Of a stretch of DNA of 64,000 nt, positions 56,411 to 64,000 are shown piece after piece. Each line of letters starts with the position of its first letter. Positions within the stretch are counted from its first letter, which is position 1. The notes under the pieces are model-generated. The model searched no databases. It was not told the DNA's origin and saw nothing but the letters and a program-made list of their open reading frames with translations. The stretch covers positions 1 to 64,000 of the forward strand of contig CALXVY010000003.1 in assembly GCA_944392255.1 (NCBI GenBank), in the 5' to 3' direction. A program made the position numbers and the translations under genes. This DNA comes from an uncultured Alphaproteobacteria bacterium (GTDB lineage: Bacteria > Pseudomonadota > Alphaproteobacteria > RF32 > CAG-239).

Positions 56411-57454
56411 ATGGAAAATATGTACAATTCACCCAAACTTATGCAAGATATTTTTCAAACTATGGATTTTTATGCAAAATATCCAAATATTCGCTTGTTT
56501 ACTGGGAAAAAAGTTTATTCATTGCATGAGAATGTACGAGCTCTTTTGCAACAAAATCATAATAATCCGGATGAACAACAAAAACTTCACGGAAATTTTA
56601 TTTGGAAGCTGAAAAAATATTATAGAACATCTTTTCGAAAAGAGGCTGTGGCTTTAGTTAATTCAAATATTAAAGAACTCAATCTTTCTGATAAAGATAA
56701 AATTAACTATTTGAATTATTTGCTTTCAACTTCTGTTTATCCTTATTTTTATGATTCTGTTTTTGAAAAATTGTCTCAAGTTGCTCTTTTGAATGCGGCT
56801 CAAAAGTTGCAAGCTAAAAATGTCTTTGAAAAGTTGAAAACATTGTTAACCAAAAAACAAAAAAATAAAGTTGAAAATATGCAACTTTTTCATAAATTTG
56901 AGCCTTTTTTACAAAATTTTGCGCAACAATCTCAAGCGGTTTCTTATAAAATGTTAGGGGAGTTTGCCGAAGTTTATTTTAATGCCGGTTTGCAAAGCGA
57001 ATATAGAGAAATTTCTATGCAGCCTTTAGTGATGTTAATGCAAAAAACAGAAGCTCTGCAAGCTCAAAAAACACCGCAATTGTTTGAGAAAGAATTTTCT
57101 AATCAAGCTTTGTCTCCAAAGATTGATAAAAAAGCGGTTACTGTTTTACTCAAAGGCTATTATGATTTTTGGATAAAAAGCGGAAAATCTCTCCATTCAA
57201 ATTCTAATTTTCATCATGCTGTTACATCTATGTTTTGTGATATTGTGCAAAATTTTGATTACACAGCAACTGATGTTAAAAATTTGCGCAAAGTATTAGG
57301 AAATCATCGCTCCTTTGGAGCTCAGCAAGCACGTCTTTATGAAATGGGATTGTTGATTCAACGCGCTTATAACCAATCTCATTCTCGAGGAGTAAGTTCA
57401 AGGAACAAGACTGTTCATCCTATTTTTAAGGATAAGCATACACGCTGGGATTAA
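56411..57454 (+). CDS. Helical protein of unknown function
   Basis: A 347-residue cytosolic protein, helical and lysine/glutamine-rich, with no motif that I recognise (stretches such as [20 protein letters not shown] and [19 protein letters not shown]). It is read from its own promoter and its TAA overlaps the uvrA stop on the other strand by 4 bases. Confidence 0.75.
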   Translation: MENMYNSPKLMQDIFQTMDFYAKYPNIRLFTGKKVYSLHENVRALLQQNHNNPDEQQKLHGNFIWKLKKYYRTSFRKEAVALVNSNIKELNLSDKDKINYLNYLLSTSVYPYFYDSVFEKLSQVALLNAAQKLQAKNVFEKLKTLLTKKQKNKVENMQLFHKFEPFLQNFAQQSQAVSYKMLGEFAEVYFNAGLQSEYREISMQPLVMLMQKTEALQAQKTPQLFEKEFSNQALSPKIDKKAVTVLLKGYYDFWIKSGKSLHSNSNFHHAVTSMFCDIVQNFDYTATDVKNLRKVLGNHRSFGAQQARLYEMGLLIQRAYNQSHSRGVSSRNKTVHPIFKDKHTRWD

Positions 57455-60273
57455 GCTTTTTTAGCAAGCTTATCGCGCAGATATTTTGCTGTGTAGCTGA
57501 TTTCTGATTTTGCCACTTCTTCCGGTGTGCCTTGGGCAATGATTTGTCCGCCGCCATCACCACCTTCGGGTCCAATATCAACAATATAATCTGCCGTTTT
57601 TATCACATCCAAATTATGCTCAATCACAATAATGGAGTTGCCTTGGTCAACCAAAGTTTGCAAAACTTTTAAGAGCTTATTAATATCTTCAAAATGAAGC
57701 CCCGTTGTTGGCTCGTCTAAAATATAAAGCGTTTTACCTGTGGCTCGTTTGGAGAGCTCTTTAGAGAGCTTGATACGTTGCGCTTCACCTCCGGAGAGGG
57801 TAGTTGCCTGCTGTCCTAAATGAATGTAGCCAAGACCTACTTTACGCAATAAGTCCAGACGATTTTTGATTGACGGGATATTTTCAAAAAAGGCATAAGC
57901 CTCATCTACGGTCATATCTAAGACATCGGCAATTGACTTGCCTTTATATTTTATTTCCAAAGTTTCGCGGTTGAAACGTTTTCCTTTACAAACATCGCAT
58001 TCAACATAAACATCAGGCAAAAAGTGCATTTCAATTTTGGTAACACCGTCGCCTTTGCAAGCCTCGCACCGACCGCCGGCAACGTTGAAAGAGAAGCGTC
58101 CGGCATTGTAACCTCTGGCTTTGGATTCAGGGAGTCCGGCAAACCAGTCGCGAATGTTAGTAAACAAGCCGGTATAAGTTGCCGGATTGGAACGTGGGGT
58201 TCTGCCAATTGGCGATTGGTCAATCTCAATAATTTTATCAATATTTTCCACGCCAATCAGTTTGTCATATTTGCCGGTGGTGTTGCGGGCACCGTTCAGT
58301 TCTTTGTTTATGGCTTGGCACAAGGTTTCCAAAATGAGCGACGATTTACCGCCGCCGGAAACACCGGTTACGCAAGTCAGCGTTCCTAAAGGAATTTTTA
58401 AATCCACATTTTTAAGGTTGTTGGTTCTGGCTCCCTTGACACCGATAAATTTGCCGTTACCTTTGCGACGGGTCGATGGAACTTCAATCTCTTTGACACC
58501 ATTTAAATATTGTGCGGTCAAACTGTTGGGATTTTTCAAAACTTCTTTGACCGTACCTTCGGCAGTGATTTTTCCGCCGAGTTGTCCGGCGCCTGGTCCC
58601 ATATCAATCAGATAATCGGCAGCACGAATGGCATCTTCATCATGCTCAACCACAATAACGGTATTGCCGATATCTCTTAAACGGGTGAGGGTGGCGAGCA
58701 AGCGGTCGTTGTCTCTTTGGTGCAGACCGATGGAAGGTTCATCCAAAACATATAAAACACCGGTTAAGCCAGAGCCGATTTGCGAGGCTAAGCGGATACG
58801 TTGAGCTTCACCACCGGACAAGCTGCCTGATTGACGTGACAAGGTTAAATAATCCAAACCGACATTGTTCAGAAAGGTCAATCTCTCAATGATTTCCTTT
58901 AAAATCTTATGAGCAATTTCTTGTTTTTTCGGGCTTAATGTCGGTTCAATGCCACTAAACCATGTAAGAGCTTTTTGAATGGACATCTCTGATGCATCCA
59001 TAATATCCAAGCCGCCGATTTTAACTGCCAAAGCTTCGGGTTTTAATCTCTTGCCGTGGCAAAACTCACAAGGAGCGGCAGATTGATATTTGGAAAATTC
59101 TTCTCTGACCCAATCCGAATCACTTTCCAAGAAGCGACGTTCCATATTGGGAATAACACCTTCAAAAGGTTTTTCAGAAACAAATCGAGAGTAATACATA
59201 GGAACGCAGACATTACCTGAGCCGTACAAAATCACTTTACGAGCACTTTCCGGCAGCTCTTTCCATGGGGTGTGAACTGAAATGTGCAAAAATTCAGCTA
59301 AAGATTCAACAGTTTGGCGATAGAAGGCCGATTTTCCACTGTCCCATGGGGCGATGGCGCCTTGTGATAAAGATAAATTGGGGTTGGGAACAACCAATTC
59401 AGGGTCCATATATAATTTGGCGCCGATACCATCACAGTGAGGGCAAGCACCTTGCGGATTGTTAAACGAAAACAAGCGCGGCTCAATTTCTTCAATGGTG
59501 AAACCTGAAACCGGACAAGCAAATTTGGAAGAAAAAACGGTGCGGCTTTTATCGCTCATATTTTCGGCATAAACTAAACCATCGCTCAATTTTAAAGCCG
59601 TTTCCAAAGATTGAGCCAAACGCTCGGAGATTTCTTCTTTAATTACCAAGCGGTCAACCACAACTTCAATATCGTGTTTTTGATTTTTGTTTAACTCAGG
59701 TACTTCTTCGATGTCATAAATTTCGCCATCAATTTTTAAGCGTTGGTAGCCTTGCTTTTGCAAGCTTTCTATTTCTTTTTTGAACTCGCCTTTTTTGCCT
59801 CTGGCAATCGGTGCCAAGAGCATCAATTTTGTTCCGAGCGGGAAGGAGATGATTTTATCGACCATTTGTGACACGGTTTGGGATTCAATTGGTAAACCTG
59901 TTGCCGGAGAATAGGGTGTGCCGGCGCGTGCCCATAACAAACGCATGTAGTCATAAATTTCGGTGACGGTACCAACGGTAGAACGCGGATTATGTGAGGT
60001 GGTTTTTTGCTCAATGGAAATGGAGGGCGATAAACCTTCTATCGAATCAACATCGGGTTTTTTCATTAAGTCCAAAAACTGGCGGGCATAGGCAGACAAA
60101 CTTTCAACATAGCGGCGCTGTCCTTCGGCATAAATGGTGTCAAAAGCTAAAGAAGATTTTCCCGAACCGGAAAGACCAGTCACAACAGTTAATTGGTTTT
60201 TAGGAATCTTAACATCAATGTTTTTTAAGTTGTGTTCTCTGCCACCTTTGATTTCGATAAAATCGTTTGCCAT
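57451..60273 (-). CDS. uvrA: Excinuclease ABC subunit A
   Basis: UvrA finds DNA distortions as a dimer and loads UvrB. The 940-residue double ABC ATPase has Walker [20 protein letters not shown] and, in the second half, [13 protein letters not shown]; zinc motifs CPHC (N-terminal insert), CEFC, CEAC and CDVC; signature [17 protein letters not shown] and [15 protein letters not shown] chose the ATG at 60273: GAGGG lies about six bases before it; a frame to 60324 exists upstream. The second P loop reads GVSGGGKSS, a G where S is usual. Confidence 0.97.
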   Translation of the reverse strand: MANDFIEIKGGREHNLKNIDVKIPKNQLTVVTGLSGSGKSSLAFDTIYAEGQRRYVESLSAYARQFLDLMKKPDVDSIEGLSPSISIEQKTTSHNPRSTVGTVTEIYDYMRLLWARAGTPYSPATGLPIESQTVSQMVDKIISFPLGTKLMLLAPIARGKKGEFKKEIESLQKQGYQRLKIDGEIYDIEEVPELNKNQKHDIEVVVDRLVIKEEISERLAQSLETALKLSDGLVYAENMSDKSRTVFSSKFACPVSGFTIEEIEPRLFSFNNPQGACPHCDGIGAKLYMDPELVVPNPNLSLSQGAIAPWDSGKSAFYRQTVESLAEFLHISVHTPWKELPESARKVILYGSGNVCVPMYYSRFVSEKPFEGVIPNMERRFLESDSDWVREEFSKYQSAAPCEFCHGKRLKPEALAVKIGGLDIMDASEMSIQKALTWFSGIEPTLSPKKQEIAHKILKEIIERLTFLNNVGLDYLTLSRQSGSLSGGEAQRIRLASQIGSGLTGVLYVLDEPSIGLHQRDNDRLLATLTRLRDIGNTVIVVEHDEDAIRAADYLIDMGPGAGQLGGKITAEGTVKEVLKNPNSLTAQYLNGVKEIEVPSTRRKGNGKFIGVKGARTNNLKNVDLKIPLGTLTCVTGVSGGGKSSLILETLCQAINKELNGARNTTGKYDKLIGVENIDKIIEIDQSPIGRTPRSNPATYTGLFTNIRDWFAGLPESKARGYNAGRFSFNVAGGRCEACKGDGVTKIEMHFLPDVYVECDVCKGKRFNRETLEIKYKGKSIADVLDMTVDEAYAFFENIPSIKNRLDLLRKVGLGYIHLGQQATTLSGGEAQRIKLSKELSKRATGKTLYILDEPTTGLHFEDINKLLKVLQTLVDQGNSIIVIEHNLDVIKTADYIVDIGPEGGDGGGQIIAQGTPEEVAKSEISYTAKYLRDKLAKKA

Positions 60274-60536
60274 ATTGCCCTCAAATTTGTTTTTATTTTG
60301 TTCTTTGGCATAATATAAACACATATTTTTTTTAAGGCAATAAGAATCCGCATATTTTTTTTGCAGATTTTAGACAAAATGATTGACAAGACAGTTTGAA
60401 TATGTTACACATTCGCCACTATGATGAATATTGAGATTTTACATATAGAGTCTATAAGACTTTCTCTCCGACGCTCCTTGGGGGCTGTTATTTTATTTTA
60501 AATTTTTTTTAATCCGTTTTTTATGTTTGTTTTTTG

Positions 60537-60549
60537 CCGCACAGTGCGG
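60537..60549 (+). promoter_or_regulatory. Perfect hairpin ahead of the ATP-grasp gene
   Basis: CCGCAC-A-GTGCGG, 27 bases before the start codon. The region 60274-60575 holds no gene; it has a TTGACA at 60383-60388 without a good -10 box, and a GCTCC/GGGGC stem near 60475-60490 followed by T-rich DNA, perhaps an attenuator. Confidence 0.35.
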
Positions 60550-60575
60550 AGTTTCTAAATTTGTGGAGGGAAAAT

Positions 60576-62267
60576 ATGTTTTCCGATTTGAGTAAAAAAG
60601 TTAAAGTTTTGTTTGATGATACTGTTGCTAATTTAAGTAAAGAAGATGTTTTATTTGTGATGCCGGCTTTTTATCCGCAACGTGGCGGAATTTTGGAAGA
60701 AGTGGTAGCTAAAGGCGGAAAAGCTATTATTGCCGGTGGAGCTCCCAAGCAACAGCTCTTTAAGGGTATTGTTCAATACAGCCCAGGGTTTGATACCACG
60801 GGTATTAGCGAAACTCCTAAAGAAATACATGAAATTGTCAGCGCAATTCCTTCTGAAATTGTTAAAGGTAAAAGGGTGGCTTTGTTTGTAGAAGCTCCGG
60901 TCGGAAAATATTGGTCTGGTAATCTCAAACTTAAAGGTGCTGATATCGTGGCTTCCAATGAACAAAATTTGCGTCTTTTCTTTGAAGAAAAAACAAATTT
61001 GCAGAAAATTTTGTTTGAAGCAGGTTTGCAAGATTGTTTTATTCCTTCCGAAGTGGTTGATGTGAAAGATTTGTCTGAGCAAGATATGGATAAGCTTTAT
61101 GCTAAATATCAAGGACAAAGCGGCAAGGTCGTTATTCAATCTTGCGGTGCCGAAAATTTTGAAAGCGGCGGCGGCAAAGGAACCAGCATTGTTTCTGACT
61201 TTGAGGCTTTCAAGCAAAATCTTGCCCAACAAAAGGGCAGTGTGAAAATTGCCAAATGCATCGAAGGCTTTTGCAGTAATATGTCCATGTTTGTCGGTAA
61301 TTTGGTGGCAGATGAGCAAACAAAAAGTATGAGTAAAGGTGCACTTGGGGCTAAAGATGATGCTTTTAATCCCGATACCATTTATTCTTTGCTTGCTAAA
61401 GGTCAAAAACTTGGCATAAATGATGATAATACGGTTGTTTTGGCTGCTCGTGCTTCTTTAAAAGCCATTGGTGATAAGAATTTAACTCGTAGCCCATCTA
61501 ACGGCGTCGGCAACTCTTTGGGATATGATTTTCCTGAAGAAATTAATGCAAAAGTTGGAGAAATTGCTCAAAAACTCGGTTCTTTGATGGCTAAATGCGG
61601 TAAGATTGGTTTGTGCGGCGCTGATTTGATTATTGATAAAAATAACCATATCTATATTAATGAAGTTAACGATCGTCAGCAAGGTCCAACCGAACAATTG
61701 AGCTTAGATGCCGAACATTCCGGTTTGGTTGGTATTCACAGATTGGCATTCTTGGCTAGTTATGCCGATTGCACCAATCCAGAAGTGATGAATGTATTTA
61801 AAAAAGTAAGAGAGAATTCAGAAGCTTTGTATAAAAAATCTTTGCAAAGCGATGGTACATTCTACATCAAAATGATGGGCAAACAAAAAGGGACGGCAAC
61901 TTCTGTTATTGACATTAATCCCGGAATTTATGCTCTTGATAAACAAGCTGATGGTTCTTGGAAGTGGGATTTTTCCAAAAATTATCAATCTGGAAACAAT
62001 ATTGACTTGTCTCAACCGCGTATTTATGCCGGTTTAGCCGGAATTAGTTTGAAAAAAGGTCAACAAGTGCCCAGTGGTGCGCAAATTTTGCGTATTGTCG
62101 GTAAGGCTAAAAACGGTTCTTCTCCGTTTATGATTTCAGATAATAAAGTGGTATTGAATAAAAAATGGTTGCCAATCGTTAATAGTTTGTATACATCTTT
62201 ATTTGGTAAAGACTACAATAAACAAATTTTGATGACAAACTTTAATGATGGAACAGTACATGATTGA
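60576..62267 (+). CDS. ATP-grasp family ligase
   Basis: A 563-residue protein. The first 140 residues are an N-terminal domain with VLFVMPAFYPQRGGILEE. The ATP-grasp core follows: GKVVIQSCGAENFESGGGKG (nucleotide loop), IAKCIEGFCSNMSMFVGN, and the metal site LCGADLIIDKN with IYINEVNDRQQGPTEQ. The C-terminal 170 residues form a further domain (KKGQQVPSGAQILRIVG). Such enzymes join a carboxylate to an amine through an acyl-phosphate; the substrate is unknown. Start: GGAGGG six bases before ATG 60576. The next gene overlaps its stop. Confidence 0.82.
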   Translation: MFSDLSKKVKVLFDDTVANLSKEDVLFVMPAFYPQRGGILEEVVAKGGKAIIAGGAPKQQLFKGIVQYSPGFDTTGISETPKEIHEIVSAIPSEIVKGKRVALFVEAPVGKYWSGNLKLKGADIVASNEQNLRLFFEEKTNLQKILFEAGLQDCFIPSEVVDVKDLSEQDMDKLYAKYQGQSGKVVIQSCGAENFESGGGKGTSIVSDFEAFKQNLAQQKGSVKIAKCIEGFCSNMSMFVGNLVADEQTKSMSKGALGAKDDAFNPDTIYSLLAKGQKLGINDDNTVVLAARASLKAIGDKNLTRSPSNGVGNSLGYDFPEEINAKVGEIAQKLGSLMAKCGKIGLCGADLIIDKNNHIYINEVNDRQQGPTEQLSLDAEHSGLVGIHRLAFLASYADCTNPEVMNVFKKVRENSEALYKKSLQSDGTFYIKMMGKQKGTATSVIDINPGIYALDKQADGSWKWDFSKNYQSGNNIDLSQPRIYAGLAGISLKKGQQVPSGAQILRIVGKAKNGSSPFMISDNKVVLNKKWLPIVNSLYTSLFGKDYNKQILMTNFNDGTVHD

Positions 62268-63210
62268 TTATTCAATAAAAAAACACAGAATATTAACTGC
62301 CGGCGGTGCAACCGAACTTAGCTTGAATGAGTTTGTTTATAAAGCCCCTGCCGCAGGAAAGGTTTTGTATATTCAATCCGGTTTGCATGGCGGCGAAACC
62401 TCGCAATGGGTTTTGTATCAACTTCATTCTTTTTTAATGAATAATCTTAAATGCGGCGAAGTTCATATTGTTCCTTACGCTAATCCGATGGCGTGGATGC
62501 AACGTGCCTATTTTTCAACTTTTGGAAAATTCAGCTTGCTTGATGGTAAAGATTTTAACCGTTGTTTCCCCGGAAAAAAAGATGGAGATGTTAATGCTCG
62601 CCTTTGTTCGGCTATTTTTGATTTGGCAACCAAAGCCGATTTTGTTTTGGATTTGCACACCTCTAAAAGCTCTAATCCGTTTGCCATTTATACTAAGTTT
62701 GAATATGAACCAATGGTCAAAGCTTGTGGTTTGCCTTATAATCAATATTCCGATGATGCCAGTATTCCCTCATTACATGGAACCTTTAATGCAGCATTGG
62801 ACAGAGCCGGGGTTGCTAATGTTACCATAGAATGTGGCAGTCATAATGAATATGATGAAAGAAAAATTAATGCTGTTTTCAATGGTATATGTTCCATTTT
62901 GGCAGAATTGAATTTGGTGGAAAAATCTCTAACTAACACTTTATCAACATCTATTTATCGTTTTGAAAAAAGAAATAAAATCTTTTCCCCTGTTTGCGGT
63001 TTGTTCAAGCCGGAAAAAGAATTGGGCGGCAAAATTAAGCAAGGAGATGTTCTAGGCCTTATTGCCAATGCTTCAAATTTGGCAGAAATGATTGAGGTTA
63101 AAGCCCCCATAGATGGGCTGTTGCAGGTTTTGACTGCCGGACATATTGTTTGGGAAGGGGATGTTTTGGCCGAGATTGTGCCCGAAGAAGATTTGCATCT
63201 GATTCCTTAG
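62260..63210 (+). CDS. AstE/aspartoacylase-like deacylase
   Basis: A 316-residue zinc peptidase-like protein of the succinylglutamate desuccinylase/aspartoacylase group: zinc motif GLHGGETSQW, LDLHTSKSSNPF, and IECGSHNEYDERK; a C-terminal beta barrel (VKAPIDGLLQVLTAGHIVWEGDV) of the biotinyl/lipoyl-like type seen in the family. It removes an acyl or aminoacyl group from an amino acid. The ATG at 62260 overlaps the ATP-grasp stop (ATGATTGA); an ATG at 62245 is an alternative. Confidence 0.87.
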   Translation: MIDYSIKKHRILTAGGATELSLNEFVYKAPAAGKVLYIQSGLHGGETSQWVLYQLHSFLMNNLKCGEVHIVPYANPMAWMQRAYFSTFGKFSLLDGKDFNRCFPGKKDGDVNARLCSAIFDLATKADFVLDLHTSKSSNPFAIYTKFEYEPMVKACGLPYNQYSDDASIPSLHGTFNAALDRAGVANVTIECGSHNEYDERKINAVFNGICSILAELNLVEKSLTNTLSTSIYRFEKRNKIFSPVCGLFKPEKELGGKIKQGDVLGLIANASNLAEMIEVKAPIDGLLQVLTAGHIVWEGDVLAEIVPEEDLHLIP

Positions 63211-63288
63211 TTAAAATAAAGACTTGCAAAAAGATAAAAAAATTTTATTATAAAAGGCTGTGTTGAAACCAAACAGTCTAAGAATTAA

Positions 63289-64000
63289 ATGTTTAAAATT
63301 TTAACCAAAATATTTCTATGTGGAGCTTGTGTTTTTCCTTGGGCGGCAAATGCTGATGTTAATATTGCCGTCGTTGCTCCTTTGGCAGGTGATTATGAAA
63401 ATCTAGGCAAAGAGCTGGTTAGCGGGGCTCGCATTGCCGTGAATGAAATTAATCATAACGGTGGTTTGAACGGTGAAAAAATCAATCTGGTTGTTGTTGA
63501 TGACCAATGCAATGATACTTTGGCGGTTTCTACCGCGCAAATGATTGCCGTAAATTCTTCTCCCAAAGATAAAATGAATTTGGTTATTGGTCCATATTGT
63601 CAAAATGCTCTTAAAGATGTGGCTGCAATTTATGCAAAAGCCAAAATCTTACAAATTGTTCCGACCTCTGTTAGTGGATATGAATTAGCTAACAAACCCA
63701 AAACAACTATTGCTCTGGTGGGGAATAGTGAACAGCAAAGTTTGGCTTTTTTTACATATTATCTTAAAAATTTTGATTTGCAAAAAATGGCTCTGGTTTA
63801 TAATGGAGCCAATAAAGAAATTGTCGGTGTGGCGGCTGCTTTGCAAGAAGAGTTCTTTAAAGCCGGAAAAATGCTCGATTTTAAAAGCTATAATTTCACT
63901 TCTTATGATGAAGATTATGATCAACTTGCCGAAGATATTTTAGATGATAAGAGCAAAGTCGTTTTGATTTTAGGTAATCGTAACGAAGTGACAAGTTTGG
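63289..64000 (+). CDS. ABC-type amino-acid-like substrate-binding protein, partial
   Basis: The 3' end is cut by the window. 237 residues are visible: signal peptide ending WAANA (cleavage near residue 23), then a periplasmic-binding fold type I as in Leu/Ile/Val receptors: VNIAVVAPLAGDYENLGKEL, GARIAVNEINHNGG, VDDQCNDTLAV and VIGPYCQNALKDVAAIY. The two half-cystine pairs match the family's usual disulfide. It follows the deacylase by about 80 bases and may feed it an acylated amino acid (inference). Ribosome site is weak. Confidence 0.85.
   Translation, partial: MFKILTKIFLCGACVFPWAANADVNIAVVAPLAGDYENLGKELVSGARIAVNEINHNGGLNGEKINLVVVDDQCNDTLAVSTAQMIAVNSSPKDKMNLVIGPYCQNALKDVAAIYAKAKILQIVPTSVSGYELANKPKTTIALVGNSEQQSLAFFTYYLKNFDLQKMALVYNGANKEIVGVAAALQEEFFKAGKMLDFKSYNFTSYDEDYDQLAEDILDDKSKVVLILGNRNEVTSL

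Overview
The window is an AT-rich stretch of an alphaproteobacterial chromosome. This rests on gene order typical of that class (uvrC-pgsA, rplU-rpmA-obgE-rsfS-rlmH, pal-cpoB-tilS-ftsH, fliL-fliM-DUF6468-motE, flgF-flgG-flgA-flgH) together with a flagellar protein of the FlaF type. Compact spacing, short intergenic hairpins followed by T runs and frequent A/T-ending codons suggest a small host-associated or gut-type genome. I cannot name the genus. One feature is atypical for the class: a single-chain glycyl-tRNA synthetase instead of the usual two-subunit GlyQ/GlyS.

Layout. 1-2.4 kb: end of a DUF2130 gene, then an accessory two-gene cassette (a nucleotidyltransferase with a full GS/DxD/D active site overlapping a DUF6602, PD-(D/E)XK-like nuclease candidate), lying against the 3' end of a tRNA-Gln. 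2.6-11.5 kb: metallophosphoesterase, beta-lactamase-fold hydrolase, HAD hydrolase, glyQS, uvrC, pgsA and an OmpR/EnvZ-type two-component pair. 11.7-15.3 kb: an acidic unknown protein, an unknown lipoprotein and an exported thermonuclease-like protein. 15.4-23.3 kb: ribosomal proteins L21/L27, obgE, rsfS, rlmH, pal, cpoB, tilS, ftsH. 23.3-28.7 kb: lineage-specific genes, including a 41-residue membrane peptide, two co-directional unknown proteins behind a promoter with a palindrome on its -35 box, and a 1114-residue protein of 39-residue helical repeats ending in an acetyltransferase-like domain.

28.7-36.7 kb: DUF2062 protein, CNNM/CorC-type membrane protein, a tandem-duplicated ArsR-type regulator, a thioredoxin-like lipoprotein, a Ppx/GppA family protein, a tRNA-Pro whose 3' part is repeated beside it, a Pif1-like helicase, and a flavin reductase-rubredoxin pair. 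36.7-48.8 kb is the motility block: a good sigma-54 promoter ahead of flgF-flgG-flgA-flgH, a structured noncoding stretch, a duplicated FlaF-like protein, and on the other strand fliL-fliM-DUF6468-motE-TPR protein-uvrB, apparently one operon. 48.9-52.7 kb: a 990-residue type IV pilin-like adhesin with its small membrane partner. 52.9-64 kb: an unknown exported protein, a phosphate transporter with its DUF47 partner, a DsbA-like protein, an unknown protein, uvrA, and a run of ATP-grasp ligase, AstE/AspA-like deacylase and a truncated amino-acid-type ABC binding protein.

All three excinuclease genes (uvrA, uvrB, uvrC) are present but scattered. The best candidates for something undescribed are the nucleotidyltransferase/DUF6602 pair, the giant pilin, the repeat-acetyltransferase protein and the ATP-grasp/deacylase pair.
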